A stretch of 64,000 bases of DNA, from contig NZ_JBFONT020000001.1 in assembly GCF_040779325.2 (NCBI RefSeq), positions 434,001-498,000 of the forward strand, written 5' to 3'. Positions 52,985 through 62,566 of the stretch are shown one piece after another (position 1 is the stretch's first letter; the number at the start of each line of letters is the position of its first letter). This stretch comes from Aestuariibius violaceus. Its GTDB lineage: Bacteria; Pseudomonadota; Alphaproteobacteria; Rhodobacterales; Rhodobacteraceae. The notes beneath the pieces are model-generated. The model was given only the letters and a program-made list of their open reading frames with translations, was not told where the DNA came from and did no database searches. Both the position numbers and the translations under genes were made by a program.

Positions 52985-53769
52985 CCATCGCCCCCGGCCG
53001 GTTCGACAGGTTGTCGGCTGTCCACTTCGCTCTCATCGTTGGCGGGGCGGCGGCCGTCATCGCGTTTATCGCTCCGGTCACCCCCTCTCCCGAGCGGCTG
53101 GCCGAAGGTACGCCACGGCTCTTTGGCCTTCTAGGCCGGATGTGGCCGCCCGACATGGAGCCCGATTTCCTTGTGAGGATGGGATGGCGGCTTCTTGAAA
53201 CGCTGCAAATCGCTTTGGCGGGAACGCTCATCGGCGTCGTCTTGTCGCTTCCCATCGCCTGGCTCGCCTCGCGGCGGCTAACCCCCGTTCCTGCGGCGGC
53301 TTTCCTCTTCAAGGCGCTGATCTCGCTCTTCCGGACAGTGCCCGATCTTGTCTGGGCGCTCATCTTCGTTGTCACCGTGGGCCTCGGCGCGGTTGCCGGG
53401 ACCATGACCATCCTCGTCGATACGATCGGATTTTGTGGCCGCTTCTTCGCCGAGGCGATGGAAGACGCAGAAGAAGACCCGCAGGAGGCCCTGCAAGCCC
53501 TCGGCGCACCGCGCGCAGGCGTCCTCCTCGCTGCGGTCATCCCGGACGCCCTGCCGTCGATGACCGGCACCGCTTTGTTCGCCTTGGAGAAAGCAATCCG
53601 ATCGTCGGTCGTCCTCGGCCTCGTGGGGGCGGGTGGAGTCGGTCAGGAGTTGAAGTCGGCCTTTGATCTGTTCCAGTACCAGAAGGCCGCCACGATCATG
53701 ATCGCGATCTTCATCATCGTGCTGGCGATGGAGTGGATCACCGACCGCCTGCGCAGGAGATTGCAATGA
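52981..53769 (+). CDS. phnE: Phosphonate ABC transporter permease
   Basis: A 262-residue permease with about six helices and a PhnE-type EAA loop (DPQEALQALGAPRAGVLLAA). The ATG overlaps the phnC stop by 4 nt. With PhnD and PhnC it completes the importer; its stop overlaps the phnM ATG. Confidence 0.92.
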   Translation: MTIAPGRFDRLSAVHFALIVGGAAAVIAFIAPVTPSPERLAEGTPRLFGLLGRMWPPDMEPDFLVRMGWRLLETLQIALAGTLIGVVLSLPIAWLASRRLTPVPAAAFLFKALISLFRTVPDLVWALIFVVTVGLGAVAGTMTILVDTIGFCGRFFAEAMEDAEEDPQEALQALGAPRAGVLLAAVIPDALPSMTGTALFALEKAIRSSVVLGLVGAGGVGQELKSAFDLFQYQKAATIMIAIFIIVLAMEWITDRLRRRLQ

Positions 53770-55004
53770 AGGATACAAGCGCCCCCAGCCTCGCGATCAC
53801 CGGAGCGAGTGTCATCCTGCCCGAAGAGATCGTCGAAACCGACGTGGTGATCGCAGATGGTGTTATCCAGAGCATCGGGCGGGAGGAAGCTGCCGACAAT
53901 ACACTCGATGCGCGTGGCCTGATCCTCGCCCCTGCAATCATCGACGTGCATGGCGATGCGTTCGAGCGTCAGATCATGCCGCGGGCTGGCGTGTTTGCTC
54001 CGCTCGACATCGCGCTTCTCGACACCGATCGTCAGCTTGCCGCGAACGGTATTGCCACCGCCTATCACGCACTCACGCTCAGCTGGGAGCCGGGGTTGCG
54101 CTCTGTTGACAGGGCAGCCGAAGTCATCCGCGGCCTCACGGCGCTCGCCCCCCGTTTCATGGTCGAAAATCGCATTCAGCTCAGGTGGGAGACATTCGCC
54201 TTCGAAGCGCTCGATCTGATCGAGGAAGCGCTGGCAGGCCCCCTCCTGCCCTCCATCGCCTTCAACGACCACACATCGATGACGATGCGCGCCTTTGACG
54301 TCGCCATCCAGGACCGCGAATTTGAGTTGTCCCCGGATTTCACGATCGCTGCTCTGGACGATGCGCGGATGGTCCAGCGCACGACGAAGAAGGCAGAGCG
54401 CGCCAATATGTCGGATGACGAGTATCGCGCCTTGCTCGGCCAGATTTGGGGCCGCCGCGGCGAAGTCGATGCCACCATCAGCAAAGTTGCCGGGATGGGC
54501 CGCAAGGCGGGGGCGCCAATGCTCAGCCACGACGATACCCGTACCGAGACGCGGGAATACTACCGCGCGCTCGGTGTTGACGTCGCTGAGTTTCCAATGG
54601 TGACGGAGGCGGCGACTGCCGCCAAGGATGCAGACGAGCCCATCATCTTCGGCGCGCCGAACGCAATGCGCGGCGGATCCCATATCGGATCCTTGGCCGC
54701 CGCCGATATGGTCGAGGCCGGCATGTGCGACGCGCTCGCTTCGGATTACTTCTATCCGTCGCTCCTTGGCGCCATCGCACGTCTGGATGCAGAGCGTCGC
54801 GCGGAACGCCCGGCCCTCTGGTCCCTCGTCTCCTCGGGGCCGGCCCGGGCGATGCGCCTCAACGATCGCGGATCAATCTCGCCGGACAAGCGTGCGGATC
54901 TGACCCTCCTCGACTGGCCCGATGGCGCGACACCTGCGGTTCGCCAGACGATCGTTGCAGGCCGGACGGCCTTTGCCGGAACGCCTCTTGGTGCTGTCGG
55001 ATAA
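53766..55004 (+). CDS. phnM: PhnM-type amidohydrolase
   Basis: A 412-residue metal-dependent amidohydrolase. PhnM motifs are APAIIDVHGDAFERQIMPRAG (metal ligands) and the C-terminal AMRGGSHIGSLAAADMVEAG with LADLTLLDW-like KRADLTLLDWPDG. PhnM hydrolyses alpha-D-ribose 1-methylphosphonate 5-triphosphate in the C-P lyase pathway. The other C-P lyase genes (phnGHIJKL) are not in the window. ATG overlaps the phnE stop (ATGA). Confidence 0.92.
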   Translation: MKDTSAPSLAITGASVILPEEIVETDVVIADGVIQSIGREEAADNTLDARGLILAPAIIDVHGDAFERQIMPRAGVFAPLDIALLDTDRQLAANGIATAYHALTLSWEPGLRSVDRAAEVIRGLTALAPRFMVENRIQLRWETFAFEALDLIEEALAGPLLPSIAFNDHTSMTMRAFDVAIQDREFELSPDFTIAALDDARMVQRTTKKAERANMSDDEYRALLGQIWGRRGEVDATISKVAGMGRKAGAPMLSHDDTRTETREYYRALGVDVAEFPMVTEAATAAKDADEPIIFGAPNAMRGGSHIGSLAAADMVEAGMCDALASDYFYPSLLGAIARLDAERRAERPALWSLVSSGPARAMRLNDRGSISPDKRADLTLLDWPDGATPAVRQTIVAGRTAFAGTPLGAVG

Positions 55005-55038
55005 ACCCAAGTTCAGATCGATTCACGGGACAATCGCC

Positions 55039-55971
55039 TCAGATTGCCGCTAGGGATTGAGCAAAGAAACCCCTCCAGGCCTCCAACACCGCATCCGGAC
55101 ACTCCTCAGCCAGATAGTGCCCGCCCGTCACGGCAAAGCCCTCGACCTGCTCCGCTCGCTCCCGCCACAAGGCGAGGCAATCGAAATGCGCCTCGATCGC
55201 CCCATGCGCGCCCCAAAGTGCGAGAACCGGCATCTGCAGCTTCCCCGTGTCGGCATCGTCATGGGCGATGTCCACACCGTAGGCTGCCCGATAATCCTCG
55301 CAAGAGGCATGGATCGTCTCCGGTCGCTCGAATGCGTCCAGATATTCCTCGAGAGCCTGCCGGACAAAGGGCGACGCTCCTGCAGATCCGGAACAGCACT
55401 TCCTGACCAGAAACGCACGCGGATCGTGACCGATCATCCGCTCCGGAAACGGCGCCTTCTGGATCAACCAGTACCAATGCCAGTAGGTGGCCGCAAAGGC
55501 ACTGTCGGCTTCCCGATACATTTCACGCGTGGGCGCGATATCGAGGGTCGCCAGCGCAATCGCCCGCTCCGGATGATCGGCACAGAGCCGATGCGCCACC
55601 CGCGCACCGCGATCATGCGCACCGATCAGGAACCGCTCGTGCCCAAGGCTATCCATCAATGCGATCAGATCGCCCGCCATAGAGCGCTTTGAATAGGGCA
55701 GGTGCCGATCATCCGACGACGGTTTGGCCGACCGGCCATACCCCCGCAGATCGGCACAGATAACGGTATGAGATCGGGCAAGCTCCGGCGCCACCTTATG
55801 CCACATCGCCGACGTCTGCGGGTAGCCATGGAGCAGCAACAATGCTGGACCATTCCCACCGATCCGACAAAAGACATGACCGTCCGGGACCCGGACAATG
55901 TGCTCCTCGAACCCGCCGAAAAAGCTGTCGGCGACAGGCGCAGCGTTGAGAATGGTTTCAGGATCGAGCAT
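55039..55971 (-). CDS. Alpha/beta hydrolase, fluoroacetate dehalogenase-like
   Basis: A 310-residue alpha/beta hydrolase with all expected dehalogenase residues: nucleophile Asp and carboxylate-binding Arg pair in AHDRGAR, the acid Asp in TLDIAPTREM, HW in YWHWYW, Tyr in DYRAAYG and His in TGGHYLAEECPD. It resembles the 16099 paralogue but has the canonical Asp where that has Glu. Actual substrate not shown; epoxide hydrolase activity cannot be excluded. ATG 55971 is used; 56010 is an alternative without a clear ribosome-binding site. Confidence 0.87.
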   Translation of the reverse strand: MLDPETILNAAPVADSFFGGFEEHIVRVPDGHVFCRIGGNGPALLLLHGYPQTSAMWHKVAPELARSHTVICADLRGYGRSAKPSSDDRHLPYSKRSMAGDLIALMDSLGHERFLIGAHDRGARVAHRLCADHPERAIALATLDIAPTREMYREADSAFAATYWHWYWLIQKAPFPERMIGHDPRAFLVRKCCSGSAGASPFVRQALEEYLDAFERPETIHASCEDYRAAYGVDIAHDDADTGKLQMPVLALWGAHGAIEAHFDCLALWRERAEQVEGFAVTGGHYLAEECPDAVLEAWRGFFAQSLAAI

Positions 55972-56135
55972 CTTCAGCCAAGTCAGGTATCGTCCTGACC
56001 TCACTGGCATTCCTCAACCGATGCCGTAAGCAAAAAATGTTCCAGAAGAATTCAGGCACTACGCATCTCGATCACGATCCATGTGATCTGAAACGCGCCG
56101 TGCGATCGGACCCAAGAGGACCTGAAGGAGTGAGG

Positions 56136-56211
56136 TGGTGAGCCGACAGGGGCTCGAACCCTGGACCTACTGATTAAAAGTCAGTTGCTCTACCAACTGA
56201 GCTATCGGCTC
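56136..56211 (-). tRNA. tRNA-Lys (anticodon UUU)
   Basis: On the minus strand the gene reads GAGCCGATAGCTCAGTTGG at the 5' end, has an anticodon stem-loop containing TTT (ACTGACTTTTAATCAGT), the T arm GGGTTCGAGCCCC and an acceptor stem closing with TCGGCTC, then A and an encoded CCA. 76 nt, all stems intact. Confidence 0.97.
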
Positions 56212-56304
56212 ACTGCGGCGCTACCTAGAAACCTGGCGTTCCGTGGTCAACCCATAATTCGCCCCTACTGGACCCGCTATGACCCAGCGTTTAAGGGACA
56301 TGCC

Positions 56305-57150
56305 ATGGTCGCAGATTCCGAAACCGGCCTGCCTTTCATGAAGATGCACGGGGCGGGCAACGACTTTGTCGTGATCGACGCCCGCCTTGGCGGTGAAGGC
56401 GTCTCTTCCGATCTGTGCCGCGCGATGGCCGACCGCCATTTTGGCGTGGGATTCGATCAGCTCGCGATCATCGAGCCTTCCGTGAATGCCGAGCTCAAGC
56501 TGGCCTTCCTCAACGCCGATGGTTCCGCCTCCGCGGCCTGCGGCAATGCGACCCGCTGCATCGCACGGCATGTCATGGATGCGACCGAGCAAGACACACT
56601 TGCCATCCGAACAGGGCGTGGTGCGCTTGCGGCGCAACGCCGGGAGGGCACCGTCTGGATCAACATGGGCCAGCCCATGACCGCTTGGCGCGACATCCCG
56701 ATCGCGAAAGAGGCCGACACTCTTCATCTACCGCTCCCGGGCGATCCGGTCGCCACATCGATGGGCAATCCTCATTGTACGTTCTTCGTCGATGACGCAG
56801 AGGCGGCCCCAATCGGTGTGACAGGCCCCGAGATCGAACGCGATCCTCTTTTCCCGGAACGGACCAATGTTCAGATGGTCAGCCTTACCGGCCCTGACCG
56901 GCTGCGGGTGCGTGTCTGGGAACGGGGCACCGGTCTCACACTGGCCTCCGGCTCGTCCTCCTGTGCTGTAACGGTTGCCGCGCATCGCCGCGGGCTGACC
57001 GACAGAGCGGTACAGGTCGATCTTGATGGCGGCACGCTCCACGTTGATTGGCGCGAGGATGGGGTCTGGATGACCGGCCCAACGGCGCATGTCTTCACAG
57101 GCACGTGGCACGGCGCAGTGCTCGAGGACGGTCAGTGGAGGCTGCCATGA
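56305..57150 (+). CDS. dapF: Diaminopimelate epimerase
   Basis: A 281-residue cofactor-free epimerase that interconverts LL- and meso-diaminopimelate. The two active-site Cys motifs are both present: SAACGNATRC and ASGSSSCAVTVAA. Start MVADSETG at 56305 follows AAGGGA; the frame opens earlier over the tRNA and is rejected. It lies on the same strand as mtaB with a 4 nt overlap. With dapB at 12485 it covers two steps of the lysine/peptidoglycan precursor pathway. Confidence 0.96.
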   Translation: MVADSETGLPFMKMHGAGNDFVVIDARLGGEGVSSDLCRAMADRHFGVGFDQLAIIEPSVNAELKLAFLNADGSASAACGNATRCIARHVMDATEQDTLAIRTGRGALAAQRREGTVWINMGQPMTAWRDIPIAKEADTLHLPLPGDPVATSMGNPHCTFFVDDAEAAPIGVTGPEIERDPLFPERTNVQMVSLTGPDRLRVRVWERGTGLTLASGSSSCAVTVAAHRRGLTDRAVQVDLDGGTLHVDWREDGVWMTGPTAHVFTGTWHGAVLEDGQWRLP

Positions 57151-58385
57151 CCGCACCTCGGTTCACCACTTTCGGCTGCCGCCTCAACGCCTACGAGACA
57201 GAGGCGATGGCCGATCTCGCCGTGCAGGCCGGCCTGGAAGACGTCCACATCGTCAACACCTGCGCCGTCACGGCAGAGGCCGTTCGGAAGGCCCGCCAGG
57301 AAATCCGCCGCATCCGGCGGGAGGCTCCAGGCGCCCGCATCGTCGTCACGGGCTGCGCCGCCCAGACGGAACCGGAAACCTTTGCGGCGATGGAGGAAGT
57401 CGACCACATCGTCGGCAACACCGAAAAGATGCAGGCCAAGACCTGGGCCGATCTCGATCAGACCGAGCGTGTTCAAGTTAACGACATCATGTCGGTGACG
57501 GAAACGGCCGGTCATCTGATCGACGGTTTCGGCACCCGTTCCCGCGCCTATGTCCAGGTCCAGAACGGCTGTGACCACCGGTGCACGTTCTGTATTATTC
57601 CCTATGGCCGCGGCAATTCCCGCTCTGTTCCGGCGGGCGTCGTGGTCGACCAGATCAAGCGCCTCGTGGACCGGGGCTACAACGAGGTCGTGCTGACAGG
57701 CGTCGACCTCACCTCATGGGGTGCCGACTTGCCGGGCCAGCCACCTCTCGGCGATCTCGTGCGACGCATCTTGAAGCTGGTCCCAGACCTACCGCGCCTG
57801 CGCATCTCCTCCATCGATTCGATCGAGGCAGACCCGGCGCTGATGGAGGCCGTCGCAACCGAACCCCGCCTGATGCCGCATCTGCACCTCTCGCTTCAGC
57901 ACGGGGACGACCTGATCCTCAAACGCATGAAGCGCCGCCATTTGCGCGACGACGCGATCCGCTTTTGCGAAGAGGCACGGCGGTTTCGCCCGGATATGAC
58001 CTTCGGCGCGGATATCATCGCCGGTTTCCCGACCGAGACGGACGCGGCGTTCGAGAACTCGCTTAGGCTGGTCGAGGAGTGTGACCTCACCTGGCTCCAC
58101 GTCTTTCCCTATTCGCCGCGCCGCGGCACACCCGCCGCGCGGATGCCGCAGGTGGATGGGCGCCGGATCAAGGACCGGGCCGCGCGCCTTCGGGCGGCTG
58201 GCGACGCGGCCGTCCAGCGGCACCTCATCGCGCAGGCAGGCCAAATCCATCGCATCCTCACCGAGAACGCGCGCATGGGCCGAACCGAGCAATTCACCGA
58301 GGTCGCGTTTGCCTCCGACCAACCGGCGGGCCAAATCATCACCGCCCGGATCGCAGGCCACGACCGCAATCGCCTCACCGCTTGA
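57147..58385 (+). CDS. mtaB: tRNA t6A37 methylthiotransferase MtaB
   Basis: A 412-residue radical-SAM enzyme that adds a methylthio group to t6A37. The N-terminal UPF0004 cluster Cys residues are in FGCRLNAYE, VNTCAVT and VTGCAAQ, and the radical-SAM CxxxCxxC is CDHRCTFCIIPYGRG. TRAM-like C-terminus follows. FGCRLNAYETE marks MtaB rather than MiaB (which has GCQMN). Start overlaps the dapF stop. Confidence 0.94.
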   Translation: MTAPRFTTFGCRLNAYETEAMADLAVQAGLEDVHIVNTCAVTAEAVRKARQEIRRIRREAPGARIVVTGCAAQTEPETFAAMEEVDHIVGNTEKMQAKTWADLDQTERVQVNDIMSVTETAGHLIDGFGTRSRAYVQVQNGCDHRCTFCIIPYGRGNSRSVPAGVVVDQIKRLVDRGYNEVVLTGVDLTSWGADLPGQPPLGDLVRRILKLVPDLPRLRISSIDSIEADPALMEAVATEPRLMPHLHLSLQHGDDLILKRMKRRHLRDDAIRFCEEARRFRPDMTFGADIIAGFPTETDAAFENSLRLVEECDLTWLHVFPYSPRRGTPAARMPQVDGRRIKDRAARLRAAGDAAVQRHLIAQAGQIHRILTENARMGRTEQFTEVAFASDQPAGQIITARIAGHDRNRLTA

Positions 58386-58470
58386 CCTTCCCCAAAGCCG
58401 GTCCTCATCTTGCCCGCAGATACCTCCGCCGGAGGCGTCCACCGCCTCCGCCAGCACAAAGACCCGACCC

Positions 58471-59088
58471 ATGCACCCCAATCCCGCCTTCCGCAAAGCC
58501 GAGACCGGCCAGAACTTGGCCTTCGCCCGCAGCCGCGCCTTCGGCACCCTTGCGATCAACGCCGAGGGCGGACCGCTGATCTCCCACGTTCCGTTCCTGA
58601 TCGCTCCGGACGGCCGGTCGGCGGACCTGCACCTCGTCCGCTCCAACCCGATCCTCCGCCAGCTTGCCGCGCCCCAACCTGCCGTCATCGCTGTGACAGG
58701 ACCGGATGGATACATCTCTCCCGACTGGTACGGCGTGGACGACCAGGTACCGACCTGGAACTACATTGCAGTCCATCTTCGCGGTCAGCTTTCGACACTC
58801 GATGCCGGCGACATGCGCGACATGCTCGACCGTCAGTCCGCCGCCTACGAAGACCGGCTACCCAAGCATCCCTGGACCACCGGCAAGATGACGCCGGACG
58901 TCCTGAACCGGATGATGCGCCAGATCGTACCCTGCCGGATGGCGATCGAGAAGATCGACGGCACCTGGAAGCTGGGCCAGAACAAACCGGACGAGGTTCG
59001 GGGCGCCGCGGCAGGCCACCTGACCGACAGCAGCATCGGATCGGAGCTCGATGCCCTGGCCGGACTCATGAGGGACCCGCCCGCATAG
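58471..59088 (+). CDS. PaiB-like FMN-binding protein
   Basis: A 205-residue flavin-binding split-barrel protein of the PaiB/FMN-binding negative regulator family. Blocks ISHVPFLIAPDG, LHLVRSNPILRQL, GYISPDWYG, VPTWNYIAVHLRG and CRMAIEKIDGTWKLGQNK match throughout. Often annotated as a transcriptional regulator but more likely a flavin-dependent protein of unknown reaction. It follows mtaB by 85 bp. Confidence 0.88.
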   Translation: MHPNPAFRKAETGQNLAFARSRAFGTLAINAEGGPLISHVPFLIAPDGRSADLHLVRSNPILRQLAAPQPAVIAVTGPDGYISPDWYGVDDQVPTWNYIAVHLRGQLSTLDAGDMRDMLDRQSAAYEDRLPKHPWTTGKMTPDVLNRMMRQIVPCRMAIEKIDGTWKLGQNKPDEVRGAAAGHLTDSSIGSELDALAGLMRDPPA

Positions 59089-59137
59089 ACAGCCCCAGCG
59101 GCTTTCCCTAGCGTCGCGGCAGCTGAGGGAGGATTCG

Positions 59138-59740
59138 ATGCAGCTCTTGACCGCCGACGCGTCACCGTTTGCCCGCAAAGTCCGCGTTCTGATCCGGGAG
59201 GCCAACCTCCTCGATGCGGTCGAGGAGGTGCCGGTCATGACCGGGCCAACCGCGCCAGACCCGACGGTCGTCGCGGCCAACCCTCTGGGAAAGATCCCGA
59301 CGCTCCTGCGGTCGGACGGGCCCGCAATCTATGACAGCCGGGTCATTACCCGTTTTCTCAACGACCATGCGGCCACGGGTTTCTATCCGGCGAATCGCCT
59401 CTGGGATGTCCTGACGCTCGAAGCGACGGCGGATGCGATGATGGAGGCAAGCGTCCTGCGCGTCTATGAAGGCCGTGTCCGCCCTGAAGGGATGCGGTCT
59501 GAGGATTGGCTTGAGGCGCAAAAGGGCAAAGCCGACCGTGCACTATCGGTCATCGAGGCGCGCTGGATGTCCTTGATGGAAGGTCCCTTGCATATGGGCC
59601 AGATCGCGGTCGGATGCGCGCTCGGTTATCTCGACCTGCGCTTCCCCGATGAAGACTGGCGGGGGTCGAACCCGACCCTTGCCGCCTGGGCCGCAAGCTT
59701 TGCGGAGCGCGAAGCGATGGACGCGACCCAGCCATCGTGA
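59138..59740 (+). CDS. Glutathione S-transferase family protein
   Basis: A 200-residue GST-fold protein. The N-terminal thioredoxin domain has SPFARKVRVLIREANL and the cis-Pro/SNAIL-type GKIPTLL with YDSRVITRFL; the C-terminal helical domain has GCALGYLDLRFPDEDWR. Glutathione contacts (the Ser of SPFARK and YDSR) are present. Reaction unknown. Confidence 0.9.
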   Translation: MQLLTADASPFARKVRVLIREANLLDAVEEVPVMTGPTAPDPTVVAANPLGKIPTLLRSDGPAIYDSRVITRFLNDHAATGFYPANRLWDVLTLEATADAMMEASVLRVYEGRVRPEGMRSEDWLEAQKGKADRALSVIEARWMSLMEGPLHMGQIAVGCALGYLDLRFPDEDWRGSNPTLAAWAASFAEREAMDATQPS

Positions 59741-59776
59741 GTCGCACCGAGCCCGCCCCGACAAGCGAGGGCAAAG

Positions 59777-60415
59777 TCAGAAGCTGTAGCTGATCCCGAA
59801 ATTCAGCGCGTTGGTCACGATATCGGTCTCAAGCGTTCCGCCACCGTCCAGATCCGCCTCGTTTGACGAATAGGTCGCTTTGTACTCGCCGAAGACGCCC
59901 CAGGTTTCGTTGATGTCGTAGGAGACGCCCGCCAGAACCATCGCCGCGGGGCCTGTCAGCTGATACTCGAATGTATCGTTCTCGCCGTCCTCGGCGTCCA
60001 CATGCGGCACTGCCACACCCAGACCGCCACCGATGTAAGGCGTGAACGGTCCCCACGCATCGGGAAAACGGCGAAAGACGTTTGCCGTGATGATGTTCAG
60101 GCCGTCCGTCAGCTCCAGCGTCTCGAACCCGGCGTCGCGAAGGTCGTCTTCGTCGCCATAGACCTTCGTATGGTTAAGCTCGACACCGAAACCCAACGTG
60201 TCGCTCGTCCACCACATTGCGCGGATGCCGTAATAGGGCGGCGCCTCGAACGGCTTTCCTTCCCATTCGATCAGCTGGTCGAACTCGCCATTCGCGTTCT
60301 CGCCCTCGATCCGGCTATGTGGCGCGCTTTGCGTCCCGAGATAGACGCTCAACTCGAACTCGGCAGAGGCCGGCAGGGCCACGAGACATGAGAGGGCGAT
60401 GAGGGGCGCGCGCAT
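59777..60415 (-). CDS. Outer-membrane beta-barrel protein, LpxQ-like
   Basis: A 212-residue protein with signal peptide (APLIALSCLVALPASA) and eight or so amphipathic beta strands ending in the C-terminal Phe (NFGISYSF), the barrel assembly signal. The N-terminal FELSVYLGTQSAPHSRIEG, PYYGIRAMWW and TPYIGGGLGVAVPHVDA resemble proteins annotated as lipid A oxidase (LpxQ) in rhizobia and Rhodobacteraceae; enzymatic activity is uncertain. ATG at 60415 is used; it is divergent from petA over 224 bp. Confidence 0.8.
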   Translation of the reverse strand: MRAPLIALSCLVALPASAEFELSVYLGTQSAPHSRIEGENANGEFDQLIEWEGKPFEAPPYYGIRAMWWTSDTLGFGVELNHTKVYGDEDDLRDAGFETLELTDGLNIITANVFRRFPDAWGPFTPYIGGGLGVAVPHVDAEDGENDTFEYQLTGPAAMVLAGVSYDINETWGVFGEYKATYSSNEADLDGGGTLETDIVTNALNFGISYSF

Positions 60416-60639
60416 GGCGTTTCTCCGAATCTGAGCATATCTTTTTGATGTAGGCAGAAGGATCTCCACCGGCAACCTGCACCACACTCGTTTTGCAATC
60501 AGCGCTCAGCTTCGGCGGCTGCGCGCCATTGTCGTCTGGACCTTACAAGGCCACCGTTCTAAATAGCCGCTCAAATCGCGTCGTGCGCGACTCTTTGCCC
60601 ATGACGCCTGCCCGACGAGTGTAGGAGCAAATACCGCCC

Positions 60640-61200
60640 ATGTCACATACCGACGACACGCAGGCCACGCGCCGCGACTTTATCTATTACGCCACGGCTG
60701 GCGCTGGGGCAGTTGTTACGGGCGCTGCCGTCTGGCCGCTGATCAACCAGATGAACCCATCGGCCGATGTGCTCGCGCAGGCATCGATTCCCGTCGATGT
60801 GTCGGGCGTCGCGCCTGGCACGCAGATCACGGTCCTCTGGCAGGGTAAGCCCGTCTTCATCCGCCTCCGCTCAGAGGAAGAGATCGCGGCCGCTGATGAC
60901 GTCGACGTCTCAAGCCTGCCCGACCCCGATGCGCGTAACGACAATCTTGAGGCGGGCACCCCTGCGACGACCGAAAACCGGGTCATCGGCGAAAACGGTG
61001 AGTGGCTCGTGATGATGGGTGTCTGCACCCACCTCGGCTGTGTCCCGCTCGACAATGCCGGCGATTTCGGCGGCTGGTTCTGCCCATGCCACGGATCGCA
61101 CTACGACTTGGCAGGCCGGATTCGCCGCGGGCCCGCACCCGAAAACCTCCCTGTTCCCGTCGCGACGATACTCGACGAGTCAACGATTCAACTCGGTTAA
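60640..61200 (+). CDS. petA: Rieske iron-sulfur protein of cytochrome bc1
   Basis: A 186-residue protein with a Tat-type N-terminus (ATRRDFIYYATAGAGAVVTG) acting as membrane anchor and a C-terminal 2Fe-2S domain with CTHLGCVP and CPCHGSHYD ligands. It transfers electrons from ubiquinol to cytochrome c1. First gene of petABC, with 13 bp to petB. Confidence 0.97.
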   Translation: MSHTDDTQATRRDFIYYATAGAGAVVTGAAVWPLINQMNPSADVLAQASIPVDVSGVAPGTQITVLWQGKPVFIRLRSEEEIAAADDVDVSSLPDPDARNDNLEAGTPATTENRVIGENGEWLVMMGVCTHLGCVPLDNAGDFGGWFCPCHGSHYDLAGRIRRGPAPENLPVPVATILDESTIQLG

Positions 61201-61213
61201 AGGAGACGATCCA

Positions 61214-62554
61214 ATGGCCGGAATTCCACACGATCACTACGAACCCAAGACACGCGGCGAAAAGTGGGTTGAGTCCCGCCTGCCCATCATCGGGCTGATC
61301 TACAACACCCTGATGATCCCGACCCCCAAGAACCTCAACTGGATGTGGATCTGGGGCATCGTCCTGACGTTTGCGCTGGTTCTGCAGATCGTCACCGGGA
61401 TTGTGCTGGTGATGCACTACGTGCCGCATGTCGACATGGCGTTCGCCTCGGTCGAGCATATCATGCGCGACGTGCAGGGCGGTCACATGATCCGCTACTT
61501 CCACATGAACGGCGCATCGCTGTTCTTCGTAGCGGTCTACGCCCATATCTTCCGGTCGCTCTACTACGGCTCCTACAAGGCCCCGCGTGAGGTGACGTGG
61601 ATCATCGGCAACCTGATGTTCCTTCTCATGATGGCCTCCGCCTTCATGGGCTACGTTCTGCCATGGGGTCAGATGTCGTTCCACGGCACCGCGGTGATCA
61701 CCGGCCTCTTCGGCGCGATCCCCTTTGTGGGCGAGGCCGTTCAGACCTGGCTCCTCGGCGCATCGTCGGTCGGCCAGCCTGCGCTCAACCGCTTCTTCTC
61801 GTTGCACTACCTGCTGCCGATGTTGCTGCTCGGTCTGACGATCGTCCACATCTGGGCCTTCCACTCGACCGGCAACAACAACCCGACCGGTGTCGAAGTG
61901 CGCCGCACGTCGAAAGAAGAGGCAGAGCGCGATACGCTGCCGTTTTGGCCCTATTTCGTCATCAAGGACCTCTTCGCACTTGCGGTTATCATGGCCGTGT
62001 TCATGGCGATCGTCGGGTTCATGCCGAACTACCTTGGCCACCCCGACAACTATGTGGAGGCCAACCCGCTGGTCACGCCGTCACATATCGTACCCGAATG
62101 GTACTTCCTGCCCTTCTACGCGATCCTGCGGGCCTTCACGCCGGACGTCTGGCTGGTGATGTTCGTCGACTGGATCACGTTCGGCGTCGTCGACGCGGCC
62201 TTCTTCGGCGTGCTCGCGATGTTCGGCTCGCTGGTCGTGCTCGCGCTCGCACCGTGGCTCGACACCTCGTCGGTCCGCTCGGGCCGCTACCGACCGATGT
62301 TCAAGTGGTGGTTCGCCTTGCTGGTCGTCGACTTCTTCGTCCTGATGTGGGCGGGCGCCATGCCGGCCGAAGGCATCTACCCGATCATTGCCCTTGTCGG
62401 CGCCGCTTACTGGTTCGCCTACTTCCTGATCATCCTTCCGCTGCTTGGCGTTATCGAGAAACCGATCGCTCAGCCGCGCACCATCGAGGATGACTTCCGG
62501 GCACATTACGGGCCGGGCGACAAAGCCGCCGCTCAGCCAACCCCCGCCGAATAA
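61214..62554 (+). CDS. petB: Cytochrome b of bc1 complex
   Basis: A 446-residue eight-helix membrane protein that carries two haems b and the Qo/Qi sites. The Qo motif is VIPEW-like IVPEWYF; haem-binding His residues lie in helices 2 and 4 (GGHMIRYFHMNGASLFF, LLGLTIVHIWAFHSTG). ATG at 61214 follows AGGAGA. Length as usual for alphaproteobacteria. Confidence 0.97.
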   Translation: MAGIPHDHYEPKTRGEKWVESRLPIIGLIYNTLMIPTPKNLNWMWIWGIVLTFALVLQIVTGIVLVMHYVPHVDMAFASVEHIMRDVQGGHMIRYFHMNGASLFFVAVYAHIFRSLYYGSYKAPREVTWIIGNLMFLLMMASAFMGYVLPWGQMSFHGTAVITGLFGAIPFVGEAVQTWLLGASSVGQPALNRFFSLHYLLPMLLLGLTIVHIWAFHSTGNNNPTGVEVRRTSKEEAERDTLPFWPYFVIKDLFALAVIMAVFMAIVGFMPNYLGHPDNYVEANPLVTPSHIVPEWYFLPFYAILRAFTPDVWLVMFVDWITFGVVDAAFFGVLAMFGSLVVLALAPWLDTSSVRSGRYRPMFKWWFALLVVDFFVLMWAGAMPAEGIYPIIALVGAAYWFAYFLIILPLLGVIEKPIAQPRTIEDDFRAHYGPGDKAAAQPTPAE

Positions 62555-62566
62555 GAGAGGACGATC

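Noticed and set aside
56136..56211. tRNA-Lys as a possible integration site for a mobile element
   Set aside because: No integrase, no partial tRNA duplicate and ordinary housekeeping genes on both sides.
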